Assembly (NCBI RefSeq): GCF_009908165.1
Contig: NZ_JAAAUC010000007.1
Location: 62,001-126,000, forward strand
Source of the DNA: Frigidibacter albus
GTDB lineage: Bacteria > Pseudomonadota > Alphaproteobacteria > Rhodobacterales > Rhodobacteraceae
Direction: 5' to 3'
Length of the DNA stretch: 64,000 nucleotides
Part shown: positions 45,626 through 55,188 of the stretch, one piece after another
Numbering within the stretch: position 1 is the first letter of the stretch
Layout: the number at the start of each line of letters is the position of its first letter
Notes under the pieces: model-generated
Databases searched by the model: none
Told to the model about the DNA's origin: nothing
The model's input: the letters and a program-made list of their open reading frames with translations, nothing else
Made by a program: the position numbers and the translations under genes

Positions 45626-46168
45626 TTAGCCCGCCAACGCCTTGCCCAGCCTCGGCAATCGCGCCCGCTTCATCAGCGCCCGCAGCGGCTGCGGCTCCGC
45701 CGAGAGCCGCTCCGCCTCAGCCCGCACCGCCTCGACCACAGCGGCAACCGCGGCAGGATGCGCCCGCCACAGGTCCAGCAAAAACTCATCGGGATGCACG
45801 GCGCGGAGGCCCTTCGGCGCCAGCGCCCAGCTTGGAAAGTCGCGCAAATTCAAGGTGATGATCGCATCGGCATCCGCCGCAATCGCGGCCGCCAGAACAT
45901 GCCGGTCATCCGCATCGGGCAGGTCCAGCGCTAGGTCCGCGCCCGGGGCAAACTCCACGCTCGCCCCCGGAAACCGCAGCGCCGCCGCCACCGCCTCGCC
46001 GCGCGCCACGACCTCCTGCCCCGGCCCCAGCCGGGCCGCCGCCCGCGCCCATTCCTCCAGCAGCCGCGGCGACCAGAGCGGGGTGTAAAGCCCCCGCCCC
46101 GCCAGCCCCAGCATCACCTCGCGCAGCACGGTCGGGTAAAGGACGCAGGCGTCCAGAACCGCCCGCAT
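45626..46168 (-). CDS. PIN-domain protein (RSP_2648-like)
   Basis: This 180-residue PIN-fold protein is a likely metal-dependent ribonuclease. Acidic residues fit the active site: D6 (AVLDACVLYP), E39 and D85/D87/D88 (LPDADDRHVLAAAI), with IITLNLRDFP. PIN proteins are often toxins, but no antitoxin gene is adjacent. Its ATG shares one base with the stop of the RNA methyltransferase gene (TGATG), so the two are translationally coupled, which suggests a joint RNA-related function. Confidence 0.82.
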   Translation of the reverse strand: MRAVLDACVLYPTVLREVMLGLAGRGLYTPLWSPRLLEEWARAAARLGPGQEVVARGEAVAAALRFPGASVEFAPGADLALDLPDADDRHVLAAAIAADADAIITLNLRDFPSWALAPKGLRAVHPDEFLLDLWRAHPAAVAAVVEAVRAEAERLSAEPQPLRALMKRARLPRLGKALAG

Positions 46169-47394
46169 CAGCCATCCAGCCGGAAGAACACCGTCTTGAG
46201 GTAGCCAGACTCCGCCAGCTGCGGCAGCACCGGATGATCCGGCCCGGCCGACCCGGTATAGAGGATCTGGCTGCGCCGTCCGCCCCGCCCGATGCCGCGG
46301 GCGCTGGCGTTGCGGAAGCTGGCGAGGTCGGCGGCATGCGAACAAGAGCAGAGGCACAGATAGCCGCCGGGCGCCACCAGCGCCGCGGCCTTCATCGCCA
46401 CTCGCTCATAGGCGCGAAGGCCCGCCTCCAGTGCCGGTTTCGCGGGCGCAAAGGCCGGCGGATCGCAGACGACGAGGTCGAAGACCTCGCCCTCGGCCGC
46501 CAGCGCGTCCATCACCTCGAAGGCATCGCCCTGCCGCGTGGCGAAGCGATCTGCCATCCCGCCCGCCTCGGCGCCCTTCTCGGCCAGCGCCAAGGCCGGG
46601 ACCGAGCCATCAACCGCCAGCGCAGAAGCAGCGCCACCCGCCAGCGCCGCAAGGGCAAAGCCGCCGACATGGGCGAAGACGTCCAGAACCCTCGCATCCT
46701 TGGCAAGCAAGGCGGCAAAGGCATGGTTCGGGCGCTGGTCGAAGAACAGGCCGGTCTTCTGCCCGCCCAGAACGTCCGCCATATAGGTCGCGCCATTCAT
46801 CCGCACCGGCACCGGGCCCTCCACCGCGCCCTGCAGCAGCAGCGTCTCCTCCGGCAGCCCTTCCAGGGTACGCGAGCGTCCCTGGCCGTTCTTGACGATG
46901 GCGGTCACCCCCGTCACCTCGGCCAGCGCAGCCGCGATCTCGGGCAGCAGCGCCTCGGCCCAGGCCGCATTGGGCTGGATCACCGCGACATCGCCGAAGC
47001 GGTCGATCACCACGCCGGGCAACCCGTCCGCCTCGGCATGGACCAGCCGGTAGAACGGCTCGGGATACAGCCGCGCCCGCAGCGCCAGCGCGCGGGTCAG
47101 CCGCGCCGCGATCCAGGCGCGGTCGATCACCGCCTCGGGGTCGCGGTCCAGCATCCGGGCGATGATCTTGGAATTGCCATTGACGGTGACGGTGCCCATG
47201 GCGCGCCGCTCGCTGTCTTCCAGCCGGGCGATGGTGCCGGGGGCGAGTCCTTGCGTGCGTCGGTCGGTCACCAGCTCGTCGGCATAGATCCAGGGAAAGC
47301 CGTGGCGGATCGCCCGGGCCTCGGCCTTGGGGCGCAGGCGCACGGTGGGACGGGAGGCAGGATCGAGGGCGGAGGGGGTGAGGGGATCGGTCAT
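46168..47394 (-). CDS. Class I RNA methyltransferase, RlmI-like (RSP_2647-like)
   Basis: This 408-residue methyltransferase has an N-terminal PUA-like domain (RLRPKAEARAIRHGFPWIYADEL), an RNA-binding middle part and a Rossmann methyltransferase domain with the SAM motif VLDVFAHVGGFAL and catalytic LVVCDPPAFA. E. coli RlmI methylates a cytosine of 23S rRNA; the exact target here is unknown. Full length. It is coupled to the PIN gene downstream. Confidence 0.9.
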   Translation of the reverse strand: MTDPLTPSALDPASRPTVRLRPKAEARAIRHGFPWIYADELVTDRRTQGLAPGTIARLEDSERRAMGTVTVNGNSKIIARMLDRDPEAVIDRAWIAARLTRALALRARLYPEPFYRLVHAEADGLPGVVIDRFGDVAVIQPNAAWAEALLPEIAAALAEVTGVTAIVKNGQGRSRTLEGLPEETLLLQGAVEGPVPVRMNGATYMADVLGGQKTGLFFDQRPNHAFAALLAKDARVLDVFAHVGGFALAALAGGAASALAVDGSVPALALAEKGAEAGGMADRFATRQGDAFEVMDALAAEGEVFDLVVCDPPAFAPAKPALEAGLRAYERVAMKAAALVAPGGYLCLCSCSHAADLASFRNASARGIGRGGRRSQILYTGSAGPDHPVLPQLAESGYLKTVFFRLDG

Positions 47395-47470
47395 CCCCTT
47401 CCTCTAGTCGTTTCTGGCGCGCCGCGGAAGGGGGTCCGAGGCGGGAGGCCCCCGGATCCCCTTCGCAGGC

Positions 47471-48142
47471 TCAGTTCTGCAGCATCACATCCGCCGGGCG
47501 CAGCGGGGCCTGCGAGACCAGCGCCGGGGCGCCGCTTCCCACCGGAGCCGACAGCTCGCGCAGGATCACCGATTTCAGCTGCTCGCTGATCAGCACCTTG
47601 TCGGTCAGCCCGCGGGCCTCGGCTTCAAAGGCGCGCTTGCCGCCCCAGGCCTTGAAATCGGCATTCACCATCCGCGGCCCGTCCAGCACCGCGCCGGTCT
47701 GCGCATCGCGCACCGTCAGCACGAAGCGGATCGCATGCACCCCGCCGGTGGTGAACTTCGCCTTCTCGGTCAGCGAGTGGAAGCGGCGTAGATCGACCTC
47801 GACCACCACCGCCGGGCCGACGCGCATGGTGCGCGTGCCCTCGGTCAGCGCCGCGGTCATCAGCGCCTCGACCTGCGCATGACGGTCGCCGCGCGGATCG
47901 CCGCGCCAGACGATGTCGGCGATGGGGTAGAACATATTGGCCTCGGACACCTTCAGCGTCCGCGGCACCGTCACCCGCACCGCCTGCACGGTGTAGAGCG
48001 GCTGCGCGATCACCAGGCTGCGCGCCGGCTCGGCCGGGCCCGCCAGCGGCGTCGCGGCACTGCGCGAGGAAACATCGCTGCCGACACAGGCACTCAAGGC
48101 CAGCGCGGCGGCAAGGGCAACAAGGCTCGGAAACTTGGTCAT
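47471..48142 (-). CDS. DUF6778 family lipoprotein
   Basis: This 223-residue lipoprotein has the signal MTKFPSLVALAAALALSAC, lipobox LSAC with Cys19. The mature domain begins VSSRSAATP and includes QAVRVTVPRTLKVSEANMFYP and GGVHAIRFVLTVRDAQTGAVL. It resembles DUF6778, found in Rhodobacterales, with no known function. No Asp follows the lipid Cys, so an outer-membrane location is expected. It appears monocistronic. Confidence 0.75.
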   Translation of the reverse strand: MTKFPSLVALAAALALSACVGSDVSSRSAATPLAGPAEPARSLVIAQPLYTVQAVRVTVPRTLKVSEANMFYPIADIVWRGDPRGDRHAQVEALMTAALTEGTRTMRVGPAVVVEVDLRRFHSLTEKAKFTTGGVHAIRFVLTVRDAQTGAVLDGPRMVNADFKAWGGKRAFEAEARGLTDKVLISEQLKSVILRELSAPVGSGAPALVSQAPLRPADVMLQN

Positions 48143-48509
48143 CTCACTCACTCCGAAACGCGGCGGCCTGTCTGCTCGGTTCTTGTCCCGCCGGTGAGGG
48201 AAATTTGCCCTTGAATTGCGGCGGAACTTGGGAAAATCTGGTGCATCTGCGTGATTGATCACAGTGCGGCAACAGTGTCGCAGCCGCGATGCAAGTGCCG
48301 ACAACGCTTGCGAAGAACCGCCTGCCGCCCTCCCGCGCTTGCACTGTTAGCGCTAGCGGTGTATCCCCGGGCCGTGGCCCGCGTTAGGCTGGGCCCAGCC
48401 CCCGAATGCTGCCGGCACCGCAGGCGCGCCCTGCGCCGCCCGCCGCCTGCGCACCGGCCACACAGGACCGCAACGCCCCGCCCGCAACAGCCAGGACGCC
48501 AGACCCACC
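48143..48509. other. 367-nt intergenic region upstream of edd
   Basis: No gene is seen. It contains GTGAT-TG-ATCAC, a perfect palindrome at 48251-48262, and the LacI-type operator at 48345-48358. The part after 48360 is very GC-rich. Promoters for both the divergent lipoprotein gene and edd must lie here, but I cannot place a convincing -35/-10 pair. Confidence 0.5.
48345..48358. promoter_or_regulatory. LacI-type operator upstream of edd
   Basis: TGTTAGCGCTAGCG contains the perfect palindrome TAGCGCTA and fits the LacI-family pattern TGNTAGCGCTANCA with two deviations at one end. Nearly the same sequence precedes zwf (55038-55051). Shared control of the Entner-Doudoroff genes is inferred. 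The regulator gene is not in the window. Confidence 0.68.
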
Positions 48510-50315
48510 ATGCCGCTGAACCCCGCCATTGCCGCCGTCACCGACCGTATCCGCGCCCGCTCGGCGACCAGCCGCGCCGCCTATCTGGACCGGATCGCCC
48601 GCGCGGCCGAGGCGGGACCGGCCCGCGCGCATCTCGCCTGCGGCAACCAGGCCCATGCCTATGCCGCGATGGCCGAGGACAAGGACGCACTGGCCGCCGG
48701 CCGCGCCCCCAATATCGGCGTCGTCACCGCCTATAATGACATGCTCTCGGCCCATCAGCCCTATGAGCGCTACCCCGAGGTGATCCGCGCCGCCGCCCGC
48801 GCCGTCGGCGCCACCGCCCAGGTGGCGGGCGGCGTGCCCGCGATGTGCGATGGCGTGACCCAAGGCCAGACCGGGATGGAGCTGTCGCTGTTCTCGCGCG
48901 ACGTCATCGCGCTGGCCGCCGGGGTGGCGCTCTCGCACAACACCTATGACGCCGCGATCTACCTGGGCGTCTGCGACAAGATCGTCCCCGGCCTGATCAT
49001 CGCCGCCGCCACCTTCGGCCATGTCCCGGCGGTGTTCCTGCCGGCGGGGCCGATGACCTCGGGCCTTCCCAATGACGAGAAGTCCAAGATCCGCCAGCAA
49101 TTCGCCACCGGCGAGATCGGCCGCGAAGAGCTGATGAAGGCCGAGATGGCCTCCTATCACGGGCCGGGCACCTGCACCTTCTACGGCACCGCCAATACCA
49201 ACCAGATGCTGATGGAATTCATGGGGCTGCACCTGCCCGGCTCCAGCTTCGTCAACCCCAACACGCCGCTGCGCGAGGCGCTGACCGTCGCCGGCGTCGA
49301 ACGTGCCGCCGCCATCACCGCCCTTGGCAACGACTTCCGCCCCGCAGGCCATGTGCTGGACGAGAAGGCCTTCGTGAACGGCCTTGTCGGGCTGATGGCG
49401 ACGGGCGGGTCCACCAACCTGGTGCTGCACCTGCCGGCGATGGCGCGCGCGGCGGGGATCGTGCTGGACCTAGAGGATTTCGCGGCCATTTCCGATGTGG
49501 TGCCGCTGATGGCCAAGGTCTATCCCAATGGCCTCGCCGACGTGAACCACTTCCACGCCGCGGGCGGGCTTGGATTCATGATCGGCGAGTTGCTGAGCGC
49601 TGGCCTCTTGCATGATGACGTGGTCACCATCGCTGGCGACGGCCTTTCCCGCTATGCCGCCGAGCCCAAGCTGAAGGACGGCGCCCTGGTCTGGGAAGAC
49701 GGCCCGGCCACCACGCTGAACGACAGGATCCTGCGGCCCGTCGCCGCAGCCTTCCAGCCGACCGGCGGGCTCAAGCAGCTGGCCGGCAACCTCGGCCGCG
49801 GGGTGATGAAAGCCTCGGCCGTAGCCCCGGAACGGCTGGTGATCGAGGCCCCGGCCCGGATCTTCGAGGATCAGGAACAGGTCAAGGCCGCCTTCCGCGC
49901 CGGCGAGTTCACCTCCGACACCGTGGTCGTCGTGCGCTTCCAGGGCCCGCAGGCCAATGGGATGCCGGAACTGCACTCGCTGACCCCTGTACTGGCGGTG
50001 CTCCAGGATCGCGGGCTGCGGGTGGCGCTGGTCACCGACGGGCGCATGTCGGGCGCCAGCGGCAAGGTGCCCTCGGCAATCCATGTCTCGCCCGAGGCGG
50101 CGGTGGGCGGCCCCCTCGCCCGGTTGCAGGACGGCGATGTACTGCGCGTCGATGCGGTGGCCGGCACACTGTCGGTGATCGGCGTCGATCTTGAGGCGCG
50201 CCCCGTCTTTGCCCCAGACCTCACCGCCAACCGCAGCGGCATCGGGCGTGAGCTGTTCGAGGCCTTCCGCCGCAACGTGGGCGCCGCCACCGATGGCGCC
50301 GCCGTGGTGGTGTAG
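48510..50315 (+). CDS. edd: Phosphogluconate dehydratase
   Basis: Edd (601 residues) dehydrates 6-phosphogluconate to KDPG, the first committed Entner-Doudoroff step. It is an IlvD/Edd-family [4Fe-4S] enzyme: [20 protein letters not shown] carries a cluster Cys, [17 protein letters not shown]-like and [13 protein letters not shown] follow, and the C-terminal [22 protein letters not shown] is diagnostic. Full length. It is 54 nt upstream of eda and preceded by a LacI-type operator. Confidence 0.97.
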   Translation: MPLNPAIAAVTDRIRARSATSRAAYLDRIARAAEAGPARAHLACGNQAHAYAAMAEDKDALAAGRAPNIGVVTAYNDMLSAHQPYERYPEVIRAAARAVGATAQVAGGVPAMCDGVTQGQTGMELSLFSRDVIALAAGVALSHNTYDAAIYLGVCDKIVPGLIIAAATFGHVPAVFLPAGPMTSGLPNDEKSKIRQQFATGEIGREELMKAEMASYHGPGTCTFYGTANTNQMLMEFMGLHLPGSSFVNPNTPLREALTVAGVERAAAITALGNDFRPAGHVLDEKAFVNGLVGLMATGGSTNLVLHLPAMARAAGIVLDLEDFAAISDVVPLMAKVYPNGLADVNHFHAAGGLGFMIGELLSAGLLHDDVVTIAGDGLSRYAAEPKLKDGALVWEDGPATTLNDRILRPVAAAFQPTGGLKQLAGNLGRGVMKASAVAPERLVIEAPARIFEDQEQVKAAFRAGEFTSDTVVVVRFQGPQANGMPELHSLTPVLAVLQDRGLRVALVTDGRMSGASGKVPSAIHVSPEAAVGGPLARLQDGDVLRVDAVAGTLSVIGVDLEARPVFAPDLTANRSGIGRELFEAFRRNVGAATDGAAVVV

Positions 50316-50369
50316 GCCCGCCGCAGCGACTACCCTGATCCCAACGCCGACTGACCCTAGGAACCGACC

Positions 50370-51026
50370 ATGACCCCTTCCGACAACAACACCGCCGACC
50401 GCAGCACCCGCGCCCGCGAGATCTGCCTGCTGGCCCCGGTGATCCCGGTGCTGGTGATCGACGACCTGGCCCATGCCGTGCCGCTGGCGCGCGCCCTGAT
50501 CGCCGGCGGCCTGCCGGCGCTGGAGGTGACGCTGCGCACCCCGCAGGCGCTGGACGCGATCCGCGCCATGGCCGAGGTGCCGGGCGGCGTCGTCGGCGCC
50601 GGCACCCTGCTGACCCCCGCCGATGTCCGCGCCGCCAAGGCCGCCGGCGCGCAGTTCGGCGTCTCGCCCGGCGCCACCGACCGGCTGATCGCGGCCTGCG
50701 AGGATGAGGGCCTGCCGCTGCTGCCGGGCGCCGCCACCGCGACCGAGGTGATGGCGCTGCTGGAATGGGGCTTCACTGTGCAGAAGTTCTTCCCCGCCGA
50801 AGCCTCGGGCGGTGCCCCGGCCCTCAAGGCCATTGGCGCCCCGATCCCGCAGGTCAGCTTCTGCCCCACCGGCGGCGTCAGCCTGGCCAATGCCGGCGAT
50901 TACCTGAGCCTTCCGAACGTGCTCTGCGCCGGCGGCAGCTGGGTCGCGCCCAAGGCGGCGCTGATGGCGGGCGACTGGGACAAGGTCGAAGCGCTGGCCC
51001 GCGAAGCTGCGGCCCTGCCGCGCTGA
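50370..51026 (+). CDS. eda: KDPG aldolase
   Basis: Eda (218 residues) splits 2-keto-3-deoxy-6-phosphogluconate into pyruvate and glyceraldehyde-3-phosphate by a Schiff base. The catalytic Lys lies in FTVQKFFPAEASGG, the general base Glu in LEVTLRTP, and phosphate-binding FCPTGGVS follows. Full length. It is in an operon with edd. Its stop is followed by repeated G/C hairpins. Confidence 0.97.
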   Translation: MTPSDNNTADRSTRAREICLLAPVIPVLVIDDLAHAVPLARALIAGGLPALEVTLRTPQALDAIRAMAEVPGGVVGAGTLLTPADVRAAKAAGAQFGVSPGATDRLIAACEDEGLPLLPGAATATEVMALLEWGFTVQKFFPAEASGGAPALKAIGAPIPQVSFCPTGGVSLANAGDYLSLPNVLCAGGSWVAPKAALMAGDWDKVEALAREAAALPR

Positions 51027-51198
51027 CCGAAGCCGGGGGGCCTTCTGCCCCGCCCCGATGACGGAAGCCGGGGGGCCTTCTGCCCCCCGGACCCCCCGAG
51101 GATATTTGCAAAAGGCAAAGCAGCAACTTGCCCTTCTTGCTGGCGGAAATATCCCGGGGGTGAATTGCGCCAAAGGCGCAAGAGGGGGCAGCGCCCCC
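51027..51198. repeat. Two face-to-face GATATTT elements between eda and pgi (copies 6a and 6b)
   Basis: A G/C-rich unit is duplicated (51027-51051 and 51062-51087). Copy 6a (+): hairpin CCGGGGGGC / GCCCCCCGG at 51068-51090, then GATATTTG and CAAAAGGCAAAG (51101-51120). Copy 6b (-): hairpin at about 51184-51197, CCCCCGGGATATTTCC and GCCAGCAAGAAGG (51132-51160), with a small TTGCGCC / GGCGCAA hairpin. The two tail types face each other, each downstream of its own convergent gene. Confidence 0.78.
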
Positions 51199-51205
51199 CC
51201 CTGTT

Positions 51206-52810
51206 TCACCGGCCCCGCATGAACTCCACCAGCATCCTTGTGGAACCGTCCTTGCCCGCGCCGTCCGCCTGCCCCTCCAGCACCGGCTGCAAGGCCAGCG
51301 CCAGTTCCTTGCCAAGCTCCACCCCCCATTGGTCATAGGAGTTGATGCCGAGGATCACGCCCTCGACGAACACCCGGTGTTCATAGAGCGCGATGATCTG
51401 CCCCAGCACGAAGGGCGTCAGCTTGCGGTAGGCCAGCGTGGTCGAGGGGCGGTTGCCGGGGAACACCCGGTGGCGCGCCTGCCGGTCCTGCTCGGGCCCG
51501 GTCAGGCCCTTCGCCGCCATCATCTCACGCGCCACCTCCAGCGAGCGGCCGCGCAACAGCGCCTCGGATTGCGCGAGGCAGTTGGCGATCAGCAGGCGGT
51601 GCTGGTGGGCGAGGTCGGGCTCATGGCCTTCCGCGGCCAGCAGGAACTCGCAAGGCACGACCCGGGTGCCCTGATGGATCAGCTGGTAGAAGGCGTGCTG
51701 GCCATTGGTGCCGGGCTCGCCCCAGACCACGGGGCCGGAGTCGAGGATCAGGTCCGACCCGTCCATCGCCACGCGCTTGCCATTCGATTCCATTTCCAGC
51801 TGCTGCAGATAGGCCGGCAGCCGCGACAGGCGCTGATCATAGGGCAGCACCGCGCGGGTGGTGTAGCCGCAGACCTGCGCGTGCCAGATGCCGACCAGCG
51901 CCAGCAGCACCGGCAGGTTCTGCGCCAGGGGTGCGGTGCGGAAATGCGCGTCCATGTCGGCACCGCCGGCAAGGAAGGCGTCGAACTCCTCGGGCCCCAC
52001 CGCCAGCATCACGGCGAGCCCGATCGGCCCCCACATCGAATAGCGCCCGCCGACCCAATCCTCGAAGCCGAACACCCGTTCCGGCGCGATGCCGAAGGCG
52101 GCGGTCTTCTCGGCGGCGGTAGAGACGGCGGCGAACTGCGCCGCGGGGTCGGTGACCTTTTCCGCCATCCAGCGGCGGGCGGTCTCGGCATTGGTCATCG
52201 TCTCGATGGTGGTGAAGGTCTTCGACGCGATGAGAACCAGCGTCGTTTCGCGGTTCAGCCCCTTCAAAACGTCATGGATATGCGCGCCATCGACGTTCGA
52301 GACGTAATGCACCCGCGGCCCGTCATGGTATGGGGCCAGCGCCAGCGTCGCCATCACCGGGCCAAGGTCGGACCCGCCGATGCCGATATTCACCACATCG
52401 GTGATCGCCCCGCCCTGCCCGGTGAAGCGGCCCCCGCGCACATCGCGGGCGAAGTCCTGCATCCGCGCATGGGTGGCGCGCAGGGCCGGCATCACGTCCT
52501 GCCCGTCCACGCTCACGCTGCCAGACAAGTTCCGCAGCGCCGTGTGCAGCACCGCCCGCCCCTCGGTCTCGTTGATCTTCGCGCCCGAGAACATCGCGTC
52601 CCGCCGCGCCTCGACGCCGCCCGCCAGCGACAGCAGCAGCGCCAGCGCCTCGGCGTCGATATTGGTCTTCGAGAAATCCAACAGCATCTCGCCGCCGTCC
52701 GAGGCGGTGCGGGCGGAAAACTCCGTGGCGCGGGCATCGTCGAACAGCGAAAGGATCGCGCGATCCTTCACTGCCTCCTGGTGGCGTTTCAGCTCGTCCC
52801 AGATGGTCAT
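51206..52810 (-). CDS. pgi: Glucose-6-phosphate isomerase
   Basis: Pgi (534 residues) interconverts glucose-6-phosphate and fructose-6-phosphate. Signatures are [32 protein letters not shown], the catalytic Glu/His region [18 protein letters not shown] and LGKELA near the end. The ATG at 52810 follows GGAGAGAG. It is the last gene of zwf-pgl-pgi, 31 nt after pgl, allowing recycling of fructose-6-phosphate into the Entner-Doudoroff route. Confidence 0.97.
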   Translation of the reverse strand: MTIWDELKRHQEAVKDRAILSLFDDARATEFSARTASDGGEMLLDFSKTNIDAEALALLLSLAGGVEARRDAMFSGAKINETEGRAVLHTALRNLSGSVSVDGQDVMPALRATHARMQDFARDVRGGRFTGQGGAITDVVNIGIGGSDLGPVMATLALAPYHDGPRVHYVSNVDGAHIHDVLKGLNRETTLVLIASKTFTTIETMTNAETARRWMAEKVTDPAAQFAAVSTAAEKTAAFGIAPERVFGFEDWVGGRYSMWGPIGLAVMLAVGPEEFDAFLAGGADMDAHFRTAPLAQNLPVLLALVGIWHAQVCGYTTRAVLPYDQRLSRLPAYLQQLEMESNGKRVAMDGSDLILDSGPVVWGEPGTNGQHAFYQLIHQGTRVVPCEFLLAAEGHEPDLAHQHRLLIANCLAQSEALLRGRSLEVAREMMAAKGLTGPEQDRQARHRVFPGNRPSTTLAYRKLTPFVLGQIIALYEHRVFVEGVILGINSYDQWGVELGKELALALQPVLEGQADGAGKDGSTRMLVEFMRGR

Positions 52811-52841
52811 GCTCTCTCCGATCGGCAGATTTTCAGGCGGC

Positions 52842-53513
52842 TCAGGCGGCCCAGTGAACGGTCGCGTTGGCAAGGACCGCCCGGACGGGCGCTTCCTCGG
52901 GCGGCAATGCACGCGCAGAATCAAGCGCCGCGCGCTTCTCGTCTCCGGTGATCAGGATATGGATGCGCATCGCGCCTGCAAGCACCCTTGCCGACAGGGT
53001 CACCCGCGGCTCGCACGCGGCATCCGCCCGCATCGGCAGCAGGATTGGCGCATCGGCGGCCAGCGCCTCGGCCAGACGGTCGGCGCCGGGGAAGAGGCTG
53101 GCGATATGGCGGTCGGCGCCCATCCCCAGCAGCAACACGGAAATCGGCAGATGTGGCTCGATGGCCGCAGCCAGATCCGGGATTGCCTCTTCCGGCGTCT
53201 CGGTCGGCGCATAAAGTGGCAGATAGCGCGCCGCCGCCGCCCGCTCCACCAGCAGCCGACGGCGCAGCAGCCCGGCGTTGGACCGCTCGGAGCTTTCCGG
53301 CACCCAACGCTCGTCGTTCAGCAGCACCGTCACCCGCTCCCAGTCCAGCCGCGAGGCCGACATGAGGTCGAAGACCGGTCCCGGCGTGGTGCCGCCCGGC
53401 ACGCAGAGTGTGGCGCCGTCCTCCATGCGCAGCGTCTCGCCCAGTTCCGAGGACAGGCGGTCGGCCAATCCCATGAACATGGCCTCGCGGTCGGGGTATT
53501 CGACGAATTTCAT
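52842..53513 (-). CDS. pgl: 6-phosphogluconolactonase
   Basis: Pgl (223 residues; DevB type) hydrolyses 6-phosphogluconolactone. It contains [34 protein letters not shown] and [17 protein letters not shown], all diagnostic of the family. Its start overlaps the zwf stop by 4 nt, so the lactone-producing and lactone-using enzymes are co-translated. Confidence 0.96.
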   Translation of the reverse strand: MKFVEYPDREAMFMGLADRLSSELGETLRMEDGATLCVPGGTTPGPVFDLMSASRLDWERVTVLLNDERWVPESSERSNAGLLRRRLLVERAAAARYLPLYAPTETPEEAIPDLAAAIEPHLPISVLLLGMGADRHIASLFPGADRLAEALAADAPILLPMRADAACEPRVTLSARVLAGAMRIHILITGDEKRAALDSARALPPEEAPVRAVLANATVHWAA

Positions 53514-54967
53514 TCCTTGATCTCCCTCCAGCGCCGGCTGTCGCGGTGCAGCAGCATCAGCGCATCCTCGGGCCCCGAGGAGCCCGGATCATAGCCTTGC
53601 GGGCGGTCGCCCCGCGCCTCCCATCCGGCGATGATCGGGTCGGTCCAGGCCCAGGCGGCCTCCACCTCATCGCCGCGCATGAACAGGGTCTGGTTGCCGC
53701 GGATCACATCCATGATCAGCCGCTCATAGGCATCGGGGATATCGGCCCCATTCTCGCCGAGGGCCTCGGCAAAGCTCATGTCCAGCGGCACCTGAACCAG
53801 ACGCATCCCGCCCGGCCCGGGTTCCTTGATCATCACCTTGAGGTTCATGCCCTCGTTGGGTTGCAGGCGGATCACCAGCTGGTTCTCGCGCCAGTCGCCT
53901 CCCGCCTCGTCAAAGATCGAATGCGGCGGTTCCTTGAAGGTGATGGCGATTTCCGACGCGCGGGCCCGAAGCCGCTTGCCGGTGCGCAGGTAGAAAGGCG
54001 TGCCTTTCCAGCGCCAGTTCGCCACATGCACGCGCAGCGCGATATAGCTTTCGGTGCGGCTGGCGGGGTTCTCGGCATCTTCCAGATAGCCCGGCTCGCC
54101 CTGATGGGCCCGGTACTGGCCGCGCACCAGATCATCGGGGCCGATCGGGTCCAGCGCGCGGATCACCTTCAGCTTTTCATCGCGCACCGCGTCGGGGTCG
54201 AAGTGATAGGGCGGCTCCATCGCGATCAGGCACAGCAGCTGCATCAGGTGATTCTGCACCATGTCGCGCATCGCGCCCGACTTGTCATAATAGCTGCCAC
54301 GCCCGCCGACGCCGACGGTTTCGGCGACGGTGATCTGCACGTGATCGACGTATTGCGAATTCCACAGCGGCTCGAACAGGATATTGGCAAAGCGCACCGC
54401 CATCAGGTTCTGCACGGTTTCCTTGCCGAGGTAATGGTCGATCCGATAGATCTGGCTTTCGTGAAAATGCGCGGCCAGCGTTGCGTTCAGCGCGCGGGCC
54501 GAGGCCAGATCGCGGCCGAAGGGTTTTTCCAGCACGATGCGGCTGGTCGCGTCGGCGATGCCATGCTGGTGCAGGCGTTCGGCCAGATCGCCGAACAGCG
54601 CGGGCGCCACCGACAGGTAGAAGGCGCGGATGCGCCCTGGCTCCATCTTCTCCGCCAGTTGCTGCCAGCCATCGGTGCCACGGGCATCGACGGGCACATA
54701 GCTGAGCCGTTGCAGGAAGGCCTCGATTATCTTGGGATCAGAGCGCTTGCCGCCTACAAATTCCGCAATCGCCTCGGCCACCAGCGCGCGAAAGCTCTCG
54801 TCGTTCAGATCGGACCGGGCGGCGCCGATGATCCGCGCCTCCTCGGGCATCTGCCCGTCATGAAAGCGGCGATAGAGCCCCGGCAGGATCTTGCGCCGGG
54901 CAAGATCGCCCGTCGCCCCGAACAGGACGAGGTCGAAGGGATCGACCGGAATGACGCGAGAAACCAT
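53510..54967 (-). CDS. zwf: Glucose-6-phosphate 1-dehydrogenase
   Basis: Zwf (485 residues) oxidises glucose-6-phosphate with NAD(P)+. The dinucleotide motif FGATGDLARRK is at 16-26, EKPFGRD at 147-153 and the active-site RIDHYLGKE at 175-183 with His177. Full length. It is first gene of zwf-pgl-pgi. A LacI-type palindrome lies 71 nt upstream of the start. Confidence 0.98.
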   Translation of the reverse strand: MVSRVIPVDPFDLVLFGATGDLARRKILPGLYRRFHDGQMPEEARIIGAARSDLNDESFRALVAEAIAEFVGGKRSDPKIIEAFLQRLSYVPVDARGTDGWQQLAEKMEPGRIRAFYLSVAPALFGDLAERLHQHGIADATSRIVLEKPFGRDLASARALNATLAAHFHESQIYRIDHYLGKETVQNLMAVRFANILFEPLWNSQYVDHVQITVAETVGVGGRGSYYDKSGAMRDMVQNHLMQLLCLIAMEPPYHFDPDAVRDEKLKVIRALDPIGPDDLVRGQYRAHQGEPGYLEDAENPASRTESYIALRVHVANWRWKGTPFYLRTGKRLRARASEIAITFKEPPHSIFDEAGGDWRENQLVIRLQPNEGMNLKVMIKEPGPGGMRLVQVPLDMSFAEALGENGADIPDAYERLIMDVIRGNQTLFMRGDEVEAAWAWTDPIIAGWEARGDRPQGYDPGSSGPEDALMLLHRDSRRWREIKE

Positions 54968-55037
54968 GCTGCCCTGCCTGTGCTTGCCGTCTGTGCTTGC
55001 CGTGTCGGCCGCGCCGTGCGGCCCGGGCCTGCCGCCC

Positions 55038-55051
55038 TGATAGCGCTAACG
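55038..55051. promoter_or_regulatory. LacI-type operator upstream of zwf
   Basis: TGATAGCGCTAACG: TAGCGCTA is a perfect palindrome and the flanks match TGNTAGCGCTAAC. Read on the zwf strand it is CGTTAGCGCTATCA. Near-identical to the site upstream of edd, implying one regulator for both operons. Confidence 0.7.
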
Positions 55052-55188
55052 GCGCCTGTTTACCGGGCCGCGCAGGCCAAGTCTAGCATCGCTTGGCGCT
55101 GCCGCCTACTGCGACGCAGCAATCCGATTGCGGGTTTCCGCCGTATCTGCACAGGGTTACCCTTGCCCCAAAGCCACAGGAGACAGCG

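Noticed and set aside
45626-46168. Toxin of a toxin-antitoxin system
   Set aside because: The PIN protein has no small antitoxin gene next to it; its coupling to an RNA methyltransferase points elsewhere.
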